From Providencia rettgeri (lineage in GTDB: Bacteria; Pseudomonadota; Gammaproteobacteria; Enterobacterales; Enterobacteriaceae), in contig NZ_CP163512.1 of NCBI RefSeq assembly GCF_041075285.1, forward strand, positions 1,922,001 through 1,986,000: DNA of 64,000 nucleotides, read 5' to 3'. Under the pieces are notes generated by a model. It had not been told where the DNA came from, did no database searches, and saw only the letters and a list, made by a program, of their open reading frames with translations. The translations under genes and the position numbers were made by a program. How positions within the stretch are numbered: position 1 is the stretch's first letter; each line of letters starts with the position of its first letter. Shown here piece by piece: positions 18,203 to 28,194 of this stretch.

Positions 18203-18931
18203 ATGGCTATTTCCATTGAAAACAAAGTCGCCGCAATTACAGGTGCAGCATCCGGTATTGGTCTTGAATGTGCACGTACATTGATCAAAGCAGGTGCTAA
18301 AGTTGTCCTGATTGACCGAGCTGAAGATCGGTTAAATCAACTTGTTGCAGAATTAGGCGAAAATGCAATTCCTCTAGTCATTGATTTAATGAATACGCAG
18401 CAAGTCGATAGCATGCTAGATGCTATTCTTGCCAAAGCGGGTCGTTTAGATATTTTCCATGCAAACGCCGGGGCTTATATTGGTGGTCCTGTAGCAGAAG
18501 GCAATCCCGATGTATGGGATAAGGTGCTCAATCTAAATATTAATGCCGCTTTTCGTAGCGTTCGCGCCGTATTACCTCACTTTATTGCACAAAAGTCGGG
18601 GGATGTATTATTCACCAGTTCAATTGCGGGTGTCGTCCCTGTTATTTGGGAGCCTATTTACACCGCCTCTAAATTTGCCGTTCAAGCCTTTGTTCACTCA
18701 ACTCGTCGCCAAGTTTCTGAGCACGGTGTCCGTGTGGGTGCCGTTTTACCGGGCCCAGTAGTCACCGCATTGTTAGATGACTGGCCAAAAGAAAAAATGG
18801 AAGAAGCCCTCGCAAATGGTAGCTTAATGCAACCGATTGAAGTCGCTGAAGCCGTACTCTTTATGTTAACACGTCCAAAACATGTCACTGTTCGTGACCT
18901 TGTCATTGTGCCAAATAGTGTTGACTTATAA
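18203..18931 (+). CDS. rbtD: Ribitol 2-dehydrogenase
   Basis: 242-residue [18 protein letters not shown] is the NAD motif; [32 protein letters not shown] (catalytic Tyr-Lys) and [17 protein letters not shown] closely match the Klebsiella aerogenes ribitol dehydrogenase as I remember it, almost residue for residue. It oxidises ribitol to D-ribulose with NAD. The ATG has GGAG upstream. The kinase gene follows 41 bp later. Confidence 0.95.
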   Translation: MAISIENKVAAITGAASGIGLECARTLIKAGAKVVLIDRAEDRLNQLVAELGENAIPLVIDLMNTQQVDSMLDAILAKAGRLDIFHANAGAYIGGPVAEGNPDVWDKVLNLNINAAFRSVRAVLPHFIAQKSGDVLFTSSIAGVVPVIWEPIYTASKFAVQAFVHSTRRQVSEHGVRVGAVLPGPVVTALLDDWPKEKMEEALANGSLMQPIEVAEAVLFMLTRPKHVTVRDLVIVPNSVDL

Positions 18932-18972
18932 CGCTTTTTTCAATTTTTAATGGTTAATTGTTTGGAGGTAAA

Positions 18973-20592
18973 ATGCATCATTCAACCCCTCAAAATGATA
19001 AAGTGGTTATTGGTATCGATGTTGGGACAGGGAGTGCACGTGCGGGTGTGTTTGACATGTCTGGCAAAATGTTAGCTTCTGCTAAACAAGATATTACACT
19101 CTATCGTGATAGCGCACACTTTGCTGAGCAATCCAGTCATCAAATCTGGGAGGCGGTTTGCTATTGTGTTAAGCAAGCGGTCGTTTCTTCCCACGTATCT
19201 CCCCAACAAGTTGCCGGAATTGGCTTCGATGCGACTTGTTCACTTGTCGTTATCGGACACGATAAACAACCCGTATCTGTTAGCCCAAGTGATGATCCCA
19301 ACCGCAATATTATCGTATGGATGGATCACCGTGCGACTGAACAAGCAGAGCGCATTAACCAGTTAAAACACCCTGTTTTAAATTATGTCGGTGGCAAAAT
19401 TTCTCCAGAAATGGAAACCCCCAAAATTTTATGGCTAAAAGAAAACTTGCCTCAAACCTATGAAAAAGCGTGGCAATTCTTTGACCTCGCTGACTTTTTA
19501 ACTTGGAAGTCAACAGATTCCCTCGCACGCTCAACCTGTACTGTCACCTGTAAATGGACCTATTTGGCCCATGAAAAACGTTGGGATGCCGATTACTTTC
19601 ATCAAATTGGCTTGTCTGAGCTTGCTGATGAAAATTTTGCCCGCATTGGTCAGTTGATTGTTGAACCTGGCACCCCTTGTGGTTCAGGTTTAACCGAAGA
19701 AGCTGCAACACAAATGGGCTTATTAGCCGGTACTCCTGTCGCATCAGGTATGATTGATGCCCATGCCGGAGGGATTGGTACTGTCGGTGTCAATGGCGAT
19801 GCAACCGCCAATATGGCCTATGTTTTCGGTACTTCATCCTGCACAATGACCACCACCAAAGAGCCTGTTTTCATACCCGGAGTTTGGGGACCGTACTATA
19901 GCGCGATGATACCGGGTATGTGGCTAAACGAAGGTGGTCAAAGTGCCGCCGGCGCGGCGATTGATCAACTACTTTCACTTCATCCGGCTTGTGCAGAGGC
20001 AAAAATTACCGCAAAAGCGCAAGGCAAACCCCTGCCAGTATATTTAGCTGATCTTGTGTTAGAAAAAGCCGAATCACCATCTCAATCCGTTGAGTTAGCA
20101 GAAAAAATTCATGTTGTCCCTGAGTTTTTAGGTAACCGAGCTCCCTTTGCAGATCCCCATGCAAGAGCTGTAATAGCAGGTCTCACTATGGACAATAGTT
20201 TAGACAATTTATTGTCCTTCTATATAGCAGGCGTTTGTGGCATTGGCTATGGATTGAGACAGATCATTGAAGCACAAGCAAAATCTGGTGCTGCAATTGA
20301 AAATATTGTTGTTAGTGGTGGGGCAGGACAACACCCATTAATTCGGCAATTATTAGCAGATGCCTGTGGTGTGCCAGTAATTTCTACGCAAGCGAGTGAA
20401 CCTGTTTTACTGGGTTCCGCTATTTTAGGTGCCGTAGCAGGTAAGGTGTGTGAAGATGTTGCTCAAGCCATGGATCAATTGAGTAAAATTGATTTAACTT
20501 ATCAAGCAAATGAGCACTATAGAACCCGCCACGATATGCGTTTTGCTTCTTTTTTACAGCTTCAACAATGCGCAAGAGAGCTAAAAGGCTAA
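18973..20592 (+). CDS. rbtK: D-ribulokinase (FGGY family)
   Basis: About 539 residues from the ATG at 18973, which has GGAGG five bases upstream; the longer frame starting at 18958 reads through that ribosome site. FGGY kinase motifs are IGIDVGTGSARAGVFD at the N-terminus, GFDATCSLVV, IVWMDHRA and VSGGAGQHPLIRQLLAD near the C-terminus. It follows rbtD and would convert D-ribulose to D-ribulose-5-phosphate. In Klebsiella a permease gene (rbtT) comes next; here a terminator follows instead, so uptake must depend on another carrier. Confidence 0.93.
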   Translation: MHHSTPQNDKVVIGIDVGTGSARAGVFDMSGKMLASAKQDITLYRDSAHFAEQSSHQIWEAVCYCVKQAVVSSHVSPQQVAGIGFDATCSLVVIGHDKQPVSVSPSDDPNRNIIVWMDHRATEQAERINQLKHPVLNYVGGKISPEMETPKILWLKENLPQTYEKAWQFFDLADFLTWKSTDSLARSTCTVTCKWTYLAHEKRWDADYFHQIGLSELADENFARIGQLIVEPGTPCGSGLTEEAATQMGLLAGTPVASGMIDAHAGGIGTVGVNGDATANMAYVFGTSSCTMTTTKEPVFIPGVWGPYYSAMIPGMWLNEGGQSAAGAAIDQLLSLHPACAEAKITAKAQGKPLPVYLADLVLEKAESPSQSVELAEKIHVVPEFLGNRAPFADPHARAVIAGLTMDNSLDNLLSFYIAGVCGIGYGLRQIIEAQAKSGAAIENIVVSGGAGQHPLIRQLLADACGVPVISTQASEPVLLGSAILGAVAGKVCEDVAQAMDQLSKIDLTYQANEHYRTRHDMRFASFLQLQQCARELKG

Positions 20593-20610
20593 ATGAGTGT
20601 TCCTTCCTTT

Positions 20611-20637
20611 AAAGAAAGCCATAATTGGCTTTCTTTA
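20611..20637 (+). terminator. Rho-independent terminator after rbtK
   Basis: AAAGAAAGCCA pairs with TGGCTTTCTTT around a short loop and is followed by ATTAAAAT. It lies about 20 bp past the rbtK stop and closes the rbtDK operon. Confidence 0.8.
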
Positions 20638-20691
20638 TTAAAATACTTTCCCGCTGATTTTTACAACTAAAAAAATACAAAGAACAACGCC

Positions 20692-21081
20692 CTAGAAGCA
20701 ATACTTTTCCCATAATGCATTCATCATTTTCATTGGTAGTAGATCATAATCCCCTTCAACAAGAGGAATAGACATTGTCACTCGACCATCTTTATCATTA
20801 TAAGCTTTCACGATAAATTTTTTATAACCTTCAAGGCGTGCATTTTTTACACGAAACACCTCACCACAAACATAACCTAAGTCCCCTTTATCCATTGTTT
20901 GGCGAATAAAGTTATATTTCACATTACGAAAAGATGCAGACTCTGGATATGACAAATAATCCTCGACACTGACCTGAGCCATTTTGACCAAATCAGGGGT
21001 TGGAGAATAATTCATCGTAACCCCCAAAATAAAAGAGCACCCAGTTAACAGTAGGATTGTGAGCAACTTTATTATGTTCAT
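20692..21081 (-). CDS. Small putative lipoprotein, unknown function
   Basis: 129 residues not recognised by name. The N-terminus MNIIKLLTILLLTGCSF fits a lipoprotein signal with lipobox LTGC, so it is probably anchored in the envelope. The rest is a compact soluble domain with VSVEDYLSYPESASFRNV, reminiscent of small proteins that measure conserved 'YPESAKF' motifs in Gram-negative secreted domains, and two further cysteines. It stands alone between the rbt terminator and a long AT-rich interval. Confidence 0.6.
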   Translation of the reverse strand: MNIIKLLTILLLTGCSFILGVTMNYSPTPDLVKMAQVSVEDYLSYPESASFRNVKYNFIRQTMDKGDLGYVCGEVFRVKNARLEGYKKFIVKAYNDKDGRVTMSIPLVEGDYDLLPMKMMNALWEKYCF

Positions 21082-22125
21082 ATATTTAAGCTCTCATAAA
21101 CGCAGTAACACAACCAATTTGACCAAAATTGCTCACCCTATCTTGGCTTGAAAGATATGTAAGTCGATATATTTAGTTAATTGTAAGAAAGTAATAATAA
21201 TTTTAATAATAGGTTTGACAATCCATATAAGATTAATTTATTAGAATCCTCAAGCTATCTAATGTTTATTTCTTCTGAAATTCTTTATTGGTAAAAATCA
21301 GTTTACTCTAACCAACGCGGTCTATTCCGTATTTATACTTTATTTTACCTATTACATGAGTAAGCATACCAGTATTAAACCTTGGATATAAATAGTACCT
21401 TAAAGATTAACTGTTGCAATTTGTATTTTTTATACAAAAAAGGTTTCATACTTATCGTAGTAGAAACAATAATTCACCTTAACAGTTCAATACTGTTTAA
21501 TATTACTTATATTCGATATATTAATAAATAATACAGATTACATATTAATGTTGCTAATTGTAAATAAACGCCGATTATGAGTAAACACACACAATTGATG
21601 CGTAAACAAAATAAAAAACAATTTTTCGTTGTTTAAACCTATAAAATAGAAACATCAACAATAAAAAAATAATACAATAAATTCAAATAGATAAATTTAA
21701 ACATCAGTTAACAATTTTAACTATCAAAATGTTTTTTAGCGCCTATCCTCGCCCCTTTTATTTTACAAAACCTATTAATAAAACAACAAAATCGCAAAAA
21801 CAAATAACCACACAACACACTGATTATTATAGACAAAAATAAAACCAACGCATATTTTGAGTTATTTAATTTTTATAAAAAAAAAGATATATACAATGTA
21901 TTAACATATCAAACATAAGATTATTTAACTTAATTTTAATTCAAAATCTATTGCATTTTAGAGATAAGTCATTAACCCTTACGTTGCAATATCATCAAGT
22001 TACTAAAAATACAGACTATTCTTATAAAACCTAACGCGTTAACCAAAACATAAAATTATCCGACGGATATTGACAAAATAAGATTGAAAATTCAGGTAAC
22101 ATCTGAGACCTAAAAAGGGGATCCC
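21082..22125. other. 1-kb AT-rich interval without genes
   Basis: 1044 bp of very AT-rich DNA with many A and T tracts and no open frame with a good ribosome site. Such composition often marks H-NS-bound, transferred DNA. It probably contains the promoter of the small gene at 22126. I see no repeat or RNA gene in it. Confidence 0.5.
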
Positions 22126-22434
22126 ATGACCAATATCCAACTATTATTACTCGCAACAAACAATCTCATTAATAATACGGAGCTTAGCCATTCGCAAGAA
22201 TCCTATGTCTACCAGTATTATTACACCCATGTAGCCAACCAATTCACCAGTATTACGGATTTTATGGCTGATTTTATACACAAAACGGCTGGAGCCTTGA
22301 ATAATGATAGCTTAGCCTCGATATCCCATGATCAAATCTACCTGACTGTTGAACAGTATCTCGTTGTCGCTGAAAAGCGTTATATTGAAAGGCAAAAATT
22401 ATTACAACAACACAGAGGAAAAAGGAGTGATTAA
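22126..22434 (+). CDS. Small hypothetical protein (102 aa)
   Basis: Not recognised. 102 residues, no signal peptide, predicted mostly helical, with a tyrosine-rich central part (SYVYQYYYTHVANQF) and a basic C-terminus ending QQHRGKRSD. A good ribosome site (AAGGGG) precedes the ATG, supporting a real gene. It sits alone in an AT-rich region, with about 1 kb of non-coding DNA before it and nearly 600 bp after it. The composition and isolation suggest recently acquired DNA. Confidence 0.55.
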   Translation: MTNIQLLLLATNNLINNTELSHSQESYVYQYYYTHVANQFTSITDFMADFIHKTAGALNNDSLASISHDQIYLTVEQYLVVAEKRYIERQKLLQQHRGKRSD

Positions 22435-23012
22435 ATTTACAACGATCTAAACAATTCATTTATCCCAAATGGGATATTTATTAGGCGCAATACAGAATAG
22501 GCATTTAATTCATTGAAACGAGTAGTTGACGCGTCTTTTCTAAAAAATGCCTTGCTATGTTTACATAGCGCCCTTCTCTATCTCAACTTTATAAACTCCT
22601 TTTTGAAAAGGAGTCTATCGTGATACCGCCACTGACTCGTGGCCTTTCCATTGCACTGTGCTGATAACATAACCAATGGAAATATTTTTAAATTATGTTA
22701 TGTCACAATTTATGATCAAGCATTCTCACCAAAAGAAGCAACAAGCTTTATTTCTCGTGATATAAATGGCATCACCTTATAAGCAGCATCACTTGTACTA
22801 CAACAATACTTGAACACACATTGATATATCAAAAAAAGACAATAGTTAGCAATTATTCTTGGCTTATAACAACCTGACCATCCTCCTTTATAAACGCACC
22901 TAATTGTTTATTTAATAGTCAATGTTTATTCGCATTAAAGCCATTTTAGGCAAGAGTATTACGTGTAGTACTACAGTTCGGATGATGATAAATGGTAACC
23001 TTATTCATGTAC
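22435..23012. other. Intergenic region downstream of the small gene
   Basis: 578 bp without a supported gene. Two short hairpins are visible: GCTATG/CATAGC near 22553-22568 and ACTCCTTTT/AAAAGGAGT near 22596-22615. The latter could terminate the small gene's transcript. The arsC gene that usually follows arsB is absent here. Confidence 0.45.
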
Positions 23013-24308
23013 TCACCACCAATTTAACAGTGAAAGCCGAACTGCTAAAGCAATCAGTGTGACAGTCAGTACAGGGATCGTCATAATGATCCCTGTTTTA
23101 AAATAATATCCCCAAGTAATGGTCATATTTTTTTGGGATAAAACATGTAACCATAACAATGTCGCCAAACTCCCTATCGGTGTGATTTTAGGGCCTAAAT
23201 CGGCACCAATCACATTGGCATAAACCATCGCCTGCTGAATTAAACCAGTCCCTTCACTCCCTTCAATGGATAAAGCACCGATTAATACCGTTGGCATGTT
23301 GTTCATTATTGATGATAAAAACGCGGTAATAAATCCCGTTCCGATAGTCGCTACCCATAACCCTTTGCCAGCAATGTAATTGAGCGTTTCAGACAGATAG
23401 TCAGTAAGCCCTGCATTTCTTAACCCATAAACAACTAAATACATACCTAAAGAGAAGATGACTATCTGCCATGGTGCGCCACGTAACACTTTTTTTGTAT
23501 TAATTGTGTGACCTCTGGCCGCGATCCCCCAAAGAATTAAGGCACCAATTGCAGCGATCGCGCTAACGGGAATACCTAATGGCTCTAAAACAAAAAAACC
23601 AATGAGCAGCAACACCAAGACAAGCCAGCCCGCCTTAAATGTGGTCATATCCTTAATCGCTAAAGCGGGTTTACTCAGTTTGCTCACATCATATTGTTGA
23701 GGAATATCTTTACGGAAAAACCAATGCAGCATGATTAATGTTGCAATAATTGCCGCGATATCCACTGGCACCATAATTGACGCATATTCAGCAAAGCCGA
23801 TATTGAAAAAATCCGCAGAAACAATATTGACGAGGTTAGAGACAATAAGCGGTAAGCTCGCCGTATCCGCGATAAACCCTGCGGCCATGACAAATGCAAG
23901 TGTCGTGCCTTTGTTAAAACCAAGTGCCAACAACATCGCAATCACAATGGGTGTTAATATCAATGCCGCGCCATCATTGGCAAATAGCGCCGCAACTGTC
24001 GCCCCTAATAACACAATATAACTAAATAGTAACTTTCCTTTGCCACCGCCCCACTTAGCGACATGCAGTGCTGCCCATTCAAAGAAACCACTTTCATCTA
24101 ACAGCAAGCTAATAATAATCACAGCAACAAATGTCGCCGTGGCATTCCAAACAATGTTCCAAACAATCGGGATGTCTTGAAAACTGATCACACCAAAAAT
24201 AAGTGCCAATATGGCCCCTGCCGTTGCACTCCAACCAATCCCTAATCCTTTGGGCTGCCAAATAACAAACGTAATCGTTAGAACAAAAATTAATGCGGCG
24301 ATAAACAT
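23013..24308 (-). CDS. arsB: Arsenite efflux permease ArsB
   Basis: 431 residues with about 12 membrane segments. [20 protein letters not shown] at the N-terminus, [14 protein letters not shown] and the [19 protein letters not shown] segment mark the ArsB family. It expels arsenite or antimonite across the inner membrane, driven by the proton gradient. The regulator arsR lies upstream on the same strand, but the 271-bp gap is unusually long. No arsC or arsA gene is next to it, so arsenate resistance would need a reductase elsewhere. Confidence 0.94.
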   Translation of the reverse strand: MFIAALIFVLTITFVIWQPKGLGIGWSATAGAILALIFGVISFQDIPIVWNIVWNATATFVAVIIISLLLDESGFFEWAALHVAKWGGGKGKLLFSYIVLLGATVAALFANDGAALILTPIVIAMLLALGFNKGTTLAFVMAAGFIADTASLPLIVSNLVNIVSADFFNIGFAEYASIMVPVDIAAIIATLIMLHWFFRKDIPQQYDVSKLSKPALAIKDMTTFKAGWLVLVLLLIGFFVLEPLGIPVSAIAAIGALILWGIAARGHTINTKKVLRGAPWQIVIFSLGMYLVVYGLRNAGLTDYLSETLNYIAGKGLWVATIGTGFITAFLSSIMNNMPTVLIGALSIEGSEGTGLIQQAMVYANVIGADLGPKITPIGSLATLLWLHVLSQKNMTITWGYYFKTGIIMTIPVLTVTLIALAVRLSLLNWW

Positions 24309-24540
24309 AATTTCCTCGTTTAAAAGGGGCTTTTGCCCTTTTATTTTTCAAAAAACGGATCTTGCGGGCTGACGTAATACGGCTCTCTCCATTGTTCTTT
24401 AAGCTAGATTAATACGCGCTATATTCATCCTCTGTATTTAGCTAATCCGCACCCACCGTTAAATCGACTAATATTTAACCGATAGTTTTTTATCAAACAC
24501 CTGTGCAATAACCGTGGCATAACAGCACGACTTCCCCTCT

Positions 24541-24566
24541 AATATATATGAAATTTCATATATATT
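24541..24566. promoter_or_regulatory. Perfect 26-bp palindrome between arsR and arsB
   Basis: The stretch from 24541 to 24566 is a perfect inverted repeat with the half-site AATATATATGAAA. The ATATGAA core also occurs upstream of arsR (about 24973-24980), where ArsR would be expected to bind. It may be a second ArsR operator for arsB, or a hairpin at the end of arsR. Confidence 0.5.
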
Positions 24567-24579
24567 GGTTTAAAAAATT

Positions 24580-24915
24580 TTATTCCGTACAGTGATTAAC
24601 TGGCTTTTTCTCCTCTATACGCTTGAGTAAATCCAATATTCTGTTTTTCTCTGTAGCATAGGTTACATCAATGATACTTTTTACCCACGGAAGTAATGCT
24701 GGAGATAATCGATAGTGAACCCATTTACCATGCTTTGAATCAAGCAAAAGAGCTGACTCCCTAAGCATTGCTAGATGCCGAGATGTTTTGGGTTGTGATA
24801 AATTTAAAGCGGTATAGATATCACAAACACATAACTCGCCGGATGCTTTCAACAACAACAGGATATCGAGCCGTGTTTGGTCACTTAAAATTTTAAACAG
24901 TTGCAATGGTGCCAT
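24580..24915 (-). CDS. arsR: Arsenic-responsive repressor ArsR
   Basis: 111 residues of the ArsR/SmtB winged-helix family. The arsenite-binding cysteines are in ELCVCDIY, at the start of the recognition helix NLSQPKTSRHLAMLRES. It represses its own operon until As(III) or Sb(III) binds. The ribosome site AGAGGT precedes the ATG. Two more cysteine/histidine residues lie at the C-terminus (NHCTE). Confidence 0.93.
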   Translation of the reverse strand: MAPLQLFKILSDQTRLDILLLLKASGELCVCDIYTALNLSQPKTSRHLAMLRESALLLDSKHGKWVHYRLSPALLPWVKSIIDVTYATEKNRILDLLKRIEEKKPVNHCTE

Positions 24916-25040
24916 ATGTACCTCTTCAATCTTTTCGTTAAACTATACCCAAAAGACATATACGTCAATTCGGATATGAATAATTGACGAGCGAATACAA
25001 AACAGACAATAAAAATTGGATATCGCAACTCAAACAGCCA

Positions 25041-25205
25041 TTACCCTACCATTCTAAAGCGACTTTCAGGTGCATAAAACCATTCTATGTCATCGGCACC
25101 GAGATGACGGTATGGCGCTAATATCACAACAGGTTTTTCATTGATGACTTATTTATAATGCTTTGTTTATCATGGCCTTAAACCCAGTTTTACCTTCTTT
25201 ATTGC
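25041..25205 (-). pseudogene. Possible decayed gene remnant
   Basis: On the minus strand an uninterrupted 34-codon tail (VINEKPVVILAPYRHLGADD through FRMVG and a stop at 25041) reads like the C-terminus of a protein, and a different frame just upstream gives DEILCNKEGKTGFKAMINK. Stops and a frame change separate them. This suggests a degraded gene, but I cannot name the parent. Confidence 0.25.
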
Positions 25206-25320
25206 AAAGTATTTCGTCTTTGTCGTCATCACTGTTCCCCTGTTAATCGGTAGGCTCCTCTCTGACAAGTCCTGAAAGTTGTCAACCTATATCAGGACTC
25301 GTCATCCTTCGCAGATAATT

Positions 25321-26214
25321 TTATTGCTCTTGTAATTCTAACTCAGCAATAACTGGGAGATGATCACTCACACTTGACCATTGAAATTCTTCATTATCTG
25401 TTGGGATCTGCATTTTTTTCACATCCCACACTTGGCCTTTAAATGTAAAAATATGGTCAATATCAATGGCTGGGTTTACTGCTGGCCAACTGCGATAGTC
25501 GACCCCTTGCTTTTCAACAGGGTTCCACATATAACGGATTTCTTGAATTGGCTGCTCATTCGCCGTGGAGTTAAAATCTCCGGCTAATATTTTTATTGAA
25601 GCCGCAATATTGTCAAAACCAGTATCTGTATCACCAATACTTGCATCTAAAATATGACGAACTTGACCAATACGAATGGTTGGATCTTTTTGCCAATCGA
25701 GGTGGGTTCCCATCACAATAATGGGTGCATCAAAGCCTGGTTTAGTTATCTGTGAAAGCAAAACAACACGCTGTTCTGCATCACCCGAAGGCAAATTAAT
25801 AACTTGGGATTTATCTATTTTATATTTTGATAAAATGCCTACACCATATTCACCGCCATCAAAATCTAAGGCTTTACCAAATGCAAAATCCATCTTATTA
25901 GCTTTCGCAATTTCCTCTAGTTGGTGAACCTTTTTACTCCGAGCGGTTTTATTGTCAACCTCCGTTAAAACAATAACATCTGCATCTATCTTGGCAATTG
26001 CCTTACTTAAATTATCTAAGTTGGCCACATCTTGCGCTAGTTCATTTTTACCAATATTGTAAGTGGCAACTTTAATTGTGGGTTTATTCGCTGTGTACAC
26101 TTTATTCGGTGTACCACCGTTTTGTACTTTTAACACTTCAGAGCCTGTTGTTGCTGCGCTAACACTGCAAGAGACTAAAATAGCTGTAGAGATGGCCGTT
26201 TTAAGAAATTTCAT
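25321..26214 (-). CDS. Secreted endonuclease/exonuclease/phosphatase-family protein
   Basis: About 297 residues from the ATG ending at 26214 (MKFLKTAISTAILVSCSVSAA), which gives a clean Sec signal peptide; an upstream in-frame ATG at 26244 only adds residues before it. EEP catalytic motifs follow: VLTEVDN, GTHLDW, LAGDFNST and SDHLP. The family includes DNases, sphingomyelinases and phosphatases, so the substrate is open, but export to the periplasm or outside is likely. Monocistronic by context. Confidence 0.82.
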   Translation of the reverse strand: MKFLKTAISTAILVSCSVSAATTGSEVLKVQNGGTPNKVYTANKPTIKVATYNIGKNELAQDVANLDNLSKAIAKIDADVIVLTEVDNKTARSKKVHQLEEIAKANKMDFAFGKALDFDGGEYGVGILSKYKIDKSQVINLPSGDAEQRVVLLSQITKPGFDAPIIVMGTHLDWQKDPTIRIGQVRHILDASIGDTDTGFDNIAASIKILAGDFNSTANEQPIQEIRYMWNPVEKQGVDYRSWPAVNPAIDIDHIFTFKGQVWDVKKMQIPTDNEEFQWSSVSDHLPVIAELELQEQ

Positions 26215-26462
26215 GATGACTCCCCAGTAATGTTTCAATAACACATTGAAAAATATATTTGCTTTAATATACGGGCAATTAACTGCCCTTCTAATACATT
26301 AACAGGGAATAAATCGGATGCAGTGACTCAGCCGACACTCTTATTTCGAGATACAAAAAAACAATCCTGTTTTTCTTCAAACAGTGATTTATCACTCCGT
26401 TTTTTTGTCGAGTAAGTAATAAATTACACTATAAATGTGAATTTAAGCTGGTCAGTGACATG

Positions 26463-27497
26463 CTATGCACTTTGTCTTGCTTCAAACTTATAGGGAAAAA
26501 TGATCTCTTCTTGGATCTCAGAAAAATCCGTTTCGGTATCCGCTAGCCACTTGTGTAATTTTTTGGCGGTTTCTCGCGCCATTTTGCTGTAATCAATACG
26601 GACAGATGTTAGTGATGGCTGAATATGATCACAATTTGATGACCCTTCAACACAGGCTAATGCCAGCATTTTGGGGACTTGAATTAACCGCCTTTGACAC
26701 TCAAAAAGCACGCCAAGAGCTATCATTTCATGGCTACAAATGACAGCTTCTAATTCCGGTTGCCGCGTTAACATTTCACTAATAGCCTGACGCCCGAAGT
26801 CCATTGTGGCAACATACGGCGTTGTGATACTTTGATCAGCACTCTGGTTATACGCAAGCATCGCTTTATTCCAACCGCTTAACTGTTGGCTCTGCATTTT
26901 GCTGTCCATTTGTGCGCCAATATAACCGATTTTTTTATACCCCTTTTGCAGCAAGAAATGGGTTAAAAAATTAACCGCCTCACCAATATTACTTTTAATA
27001 TTTAAGGTAACAGGATGGTTGGACTCCCCCGCGACATTAATAACAGGGATATCTATATTTTTAAGGTAATTAAAAACACCTTGTGAATTAACTGCACCAA
27101 ATATAATCAGTGCGGCAGGATTACTTTGTAATAACGTCGATAAAACCTCTGATTCTTTTTTTTGCTGATAATCGTGGCTACCAATAACCACTTGATAATT
27201 ATTTTTGTTTAGTACTTCTTGCAATGCTTGCAGAAAAACTGAGCTCGCATTGTCACGCAAAGAAGGAATTAACACTGCGACTGTTCGGCTTTGTCCAGAA
27301 GCCAGAATCCCCGCAGCAGAGTTTGGGATATAGCCGAGCTCTTCAACCGCAGCGTTAATTTTTTCACGCAGATTATCTGAAACGAGTTCAGGAGTACGTA
27401 AAGCTCGAGAGACCGTCATAGATCCAACGCCAGCGTATTTAGCAACATCCTGTAACGTCACTCGCCCAGTATTTTTTCTTTTTCGTGTTTTTTGCAT
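26463..27497 (-). CDS. LacI-family repressor (GntR-like) controlling the adjacent PTS
   Basis: 344 residues. The HTH VTLQDVAKYAGVGSMTVSRALRTP and the core AVLIPSLRDNASSVFLQAL match the LacI/GntR group. It diverges from a three-gene PTS operon across 230 bp that hold two AGCGCT-centred palindromes, so it is very likely the specific repressor of that operon. The ligand is unknown. The start ATG (MQKTRKRKNTGR) has a typical basic leader. Confidence 0.87.
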   Translation of the reverse strand: MQKTRKRKNTGRVTLQDVAKYAGVGSMTVSRALRTPELVSDNLREKINAAVEELGYIPNSAAGILASGQSRTVAVLIPSLRDNASSVFLQALQEVLNKNNYQVVIGSHDYQQKKESEVLSTLLQSNPAALIIFGAVNSQGVFNYLKNIDIPVINVAGESNHPVTLNIKSNIGEAVNFLTHFLLQKGYKKIGYIGAQMDSKMQSQQLSGWNKAMLAYNQSADQSITTPYVATMDFGRQAISEMLTRQPELEAVICSHEMIALGVLFECQRRLIQVPKMLALACVEGSSNCDHIQPSLTSVRIDYSKMARETAKKLHKWLADTETDFSEIQEEIIFPYKFEARQSA

Positions 27498-27616
27498 GTA
27501 ATACTTTTATTTAGCCTAAACTTATTATTCAACAACGTTAACTTAGCACAGGTTGAATTTGTTAATCAGCTTACAAGTCTATCCATTTAGCCTTTGTTCG
27601 CAATATTTATTCAAAA

Positions 27617-27630
27617 TGATAGCGCTATCA
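27617..27630. promoter_or_regulatory. LacI-type operator 1 for the PTS operon
   Basis: TGATAGCGCTATCA is a perfect 14-bp palindrome, the usual form of a LacI-family site, located 97 bp before the PTS IIA start. Confidence 0.7.
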
Positions 27631-27650
27631 CGAAAATGAACAAATCAGCT

Positions 27651-27664
27651 AGATAGCGCTACCA
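27651..27664. promoter_or_regulatory. LacI-type operator 2 for the PTS operon
   Basis: AGATAGCGCTACCA shares the TAGCGCTA core with operator 1. The two centres are 34 bp apart, about three helical turns, so paired binding is plausible. Confidence 0.62.
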
Positions 27665-27726
27665 TAGATCACTACTATTCACTCAACCACTAAAAAGATA
27701 AAAATTTATTCAACCAGGAGCAACCA

Positions 27727-28173
27727 ATGCTTACGACTTTATTGACCGCGAACGTGATTCAGGTCGTCGAAAGTGCCACAGATTGGCAAGATGCGATTAA
27801 AATCGCCTGCAACCCATTAATTAATCATAAGTTAATCGAACCGCAATATATTGATGCGATTATAAAATCACACGAAAAAATTGGTCCTTATTATGTCTTA
27901 GGTCCCGGTATTGCCATGCCTCACGCCCGTCCTGAAGATGGCGTAAATCAGTTATCCCTTGGTCTCACGGTTATAAAGCAAGGTGTTGAATTTGGTTCAG
28001 AGGGCAATGACCCAATCAAATTACTTATCGTCCTTGCCGCTACAGATAGCAATAGCCATATCGGCGCTATCGCAAAACTTGCTGAACTTTTTGATAATCA
28101 AGAAGATATTGACAGCATCATGCAATCAGAAAACGTCGATGACATTCTTAAAATCATCGCTAAATATGAATAA
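27727..28173 (+). CDS. PTS enzyme IIA, ascorbate/mannitol-type (UlaC-like)
   Basis: 148 residues of the PTS EIIA type 2 family. The phosphorylatable histidine is in AMPHARPED, preceded by YYVLGPGI as in UlaC and SgaA. It would pass phosphate from HPr to the IIB subunit. First gene of a IIA-IIB-IIC operon behind two LacI-type operators; AGGAG lies before the ATG. The sugar carried is not known. Confidence 0.88.
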   Translation: MLTTLLTANVIQVVESATDWQDAIKIACNPLINHKLIEPQYIDAIIKSHEKIGPYYVLGPGIAMPHARPEDGVNQLSLGLTVIKQGVEFGSEGNDPIKLLIVLAATDSNSHIGAIAKLAELFDNQEDIDSIMQSENVDDILKIIAKYE

Positions 28174-28194
28174 TTGAATAGTAAGGTAAACATT

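Noticed and set aside
18075..18284. 69-codon frame overlapping the rbtR-rbtD interval and the rbtD start
   Set aside because: It overlaps the start of the very well-supported rbtD in another frame and lacks family features.
22126..22434. Small gene as a YmgB/AriR-type biofilm regulator
   Set aside because: Size and helical character are similar but no diagnostic residues could be aligned.
24109..24351. 80-codon frame overlapping the start of arsB
   Set aside because: It is the arsB sequence read in another frame.
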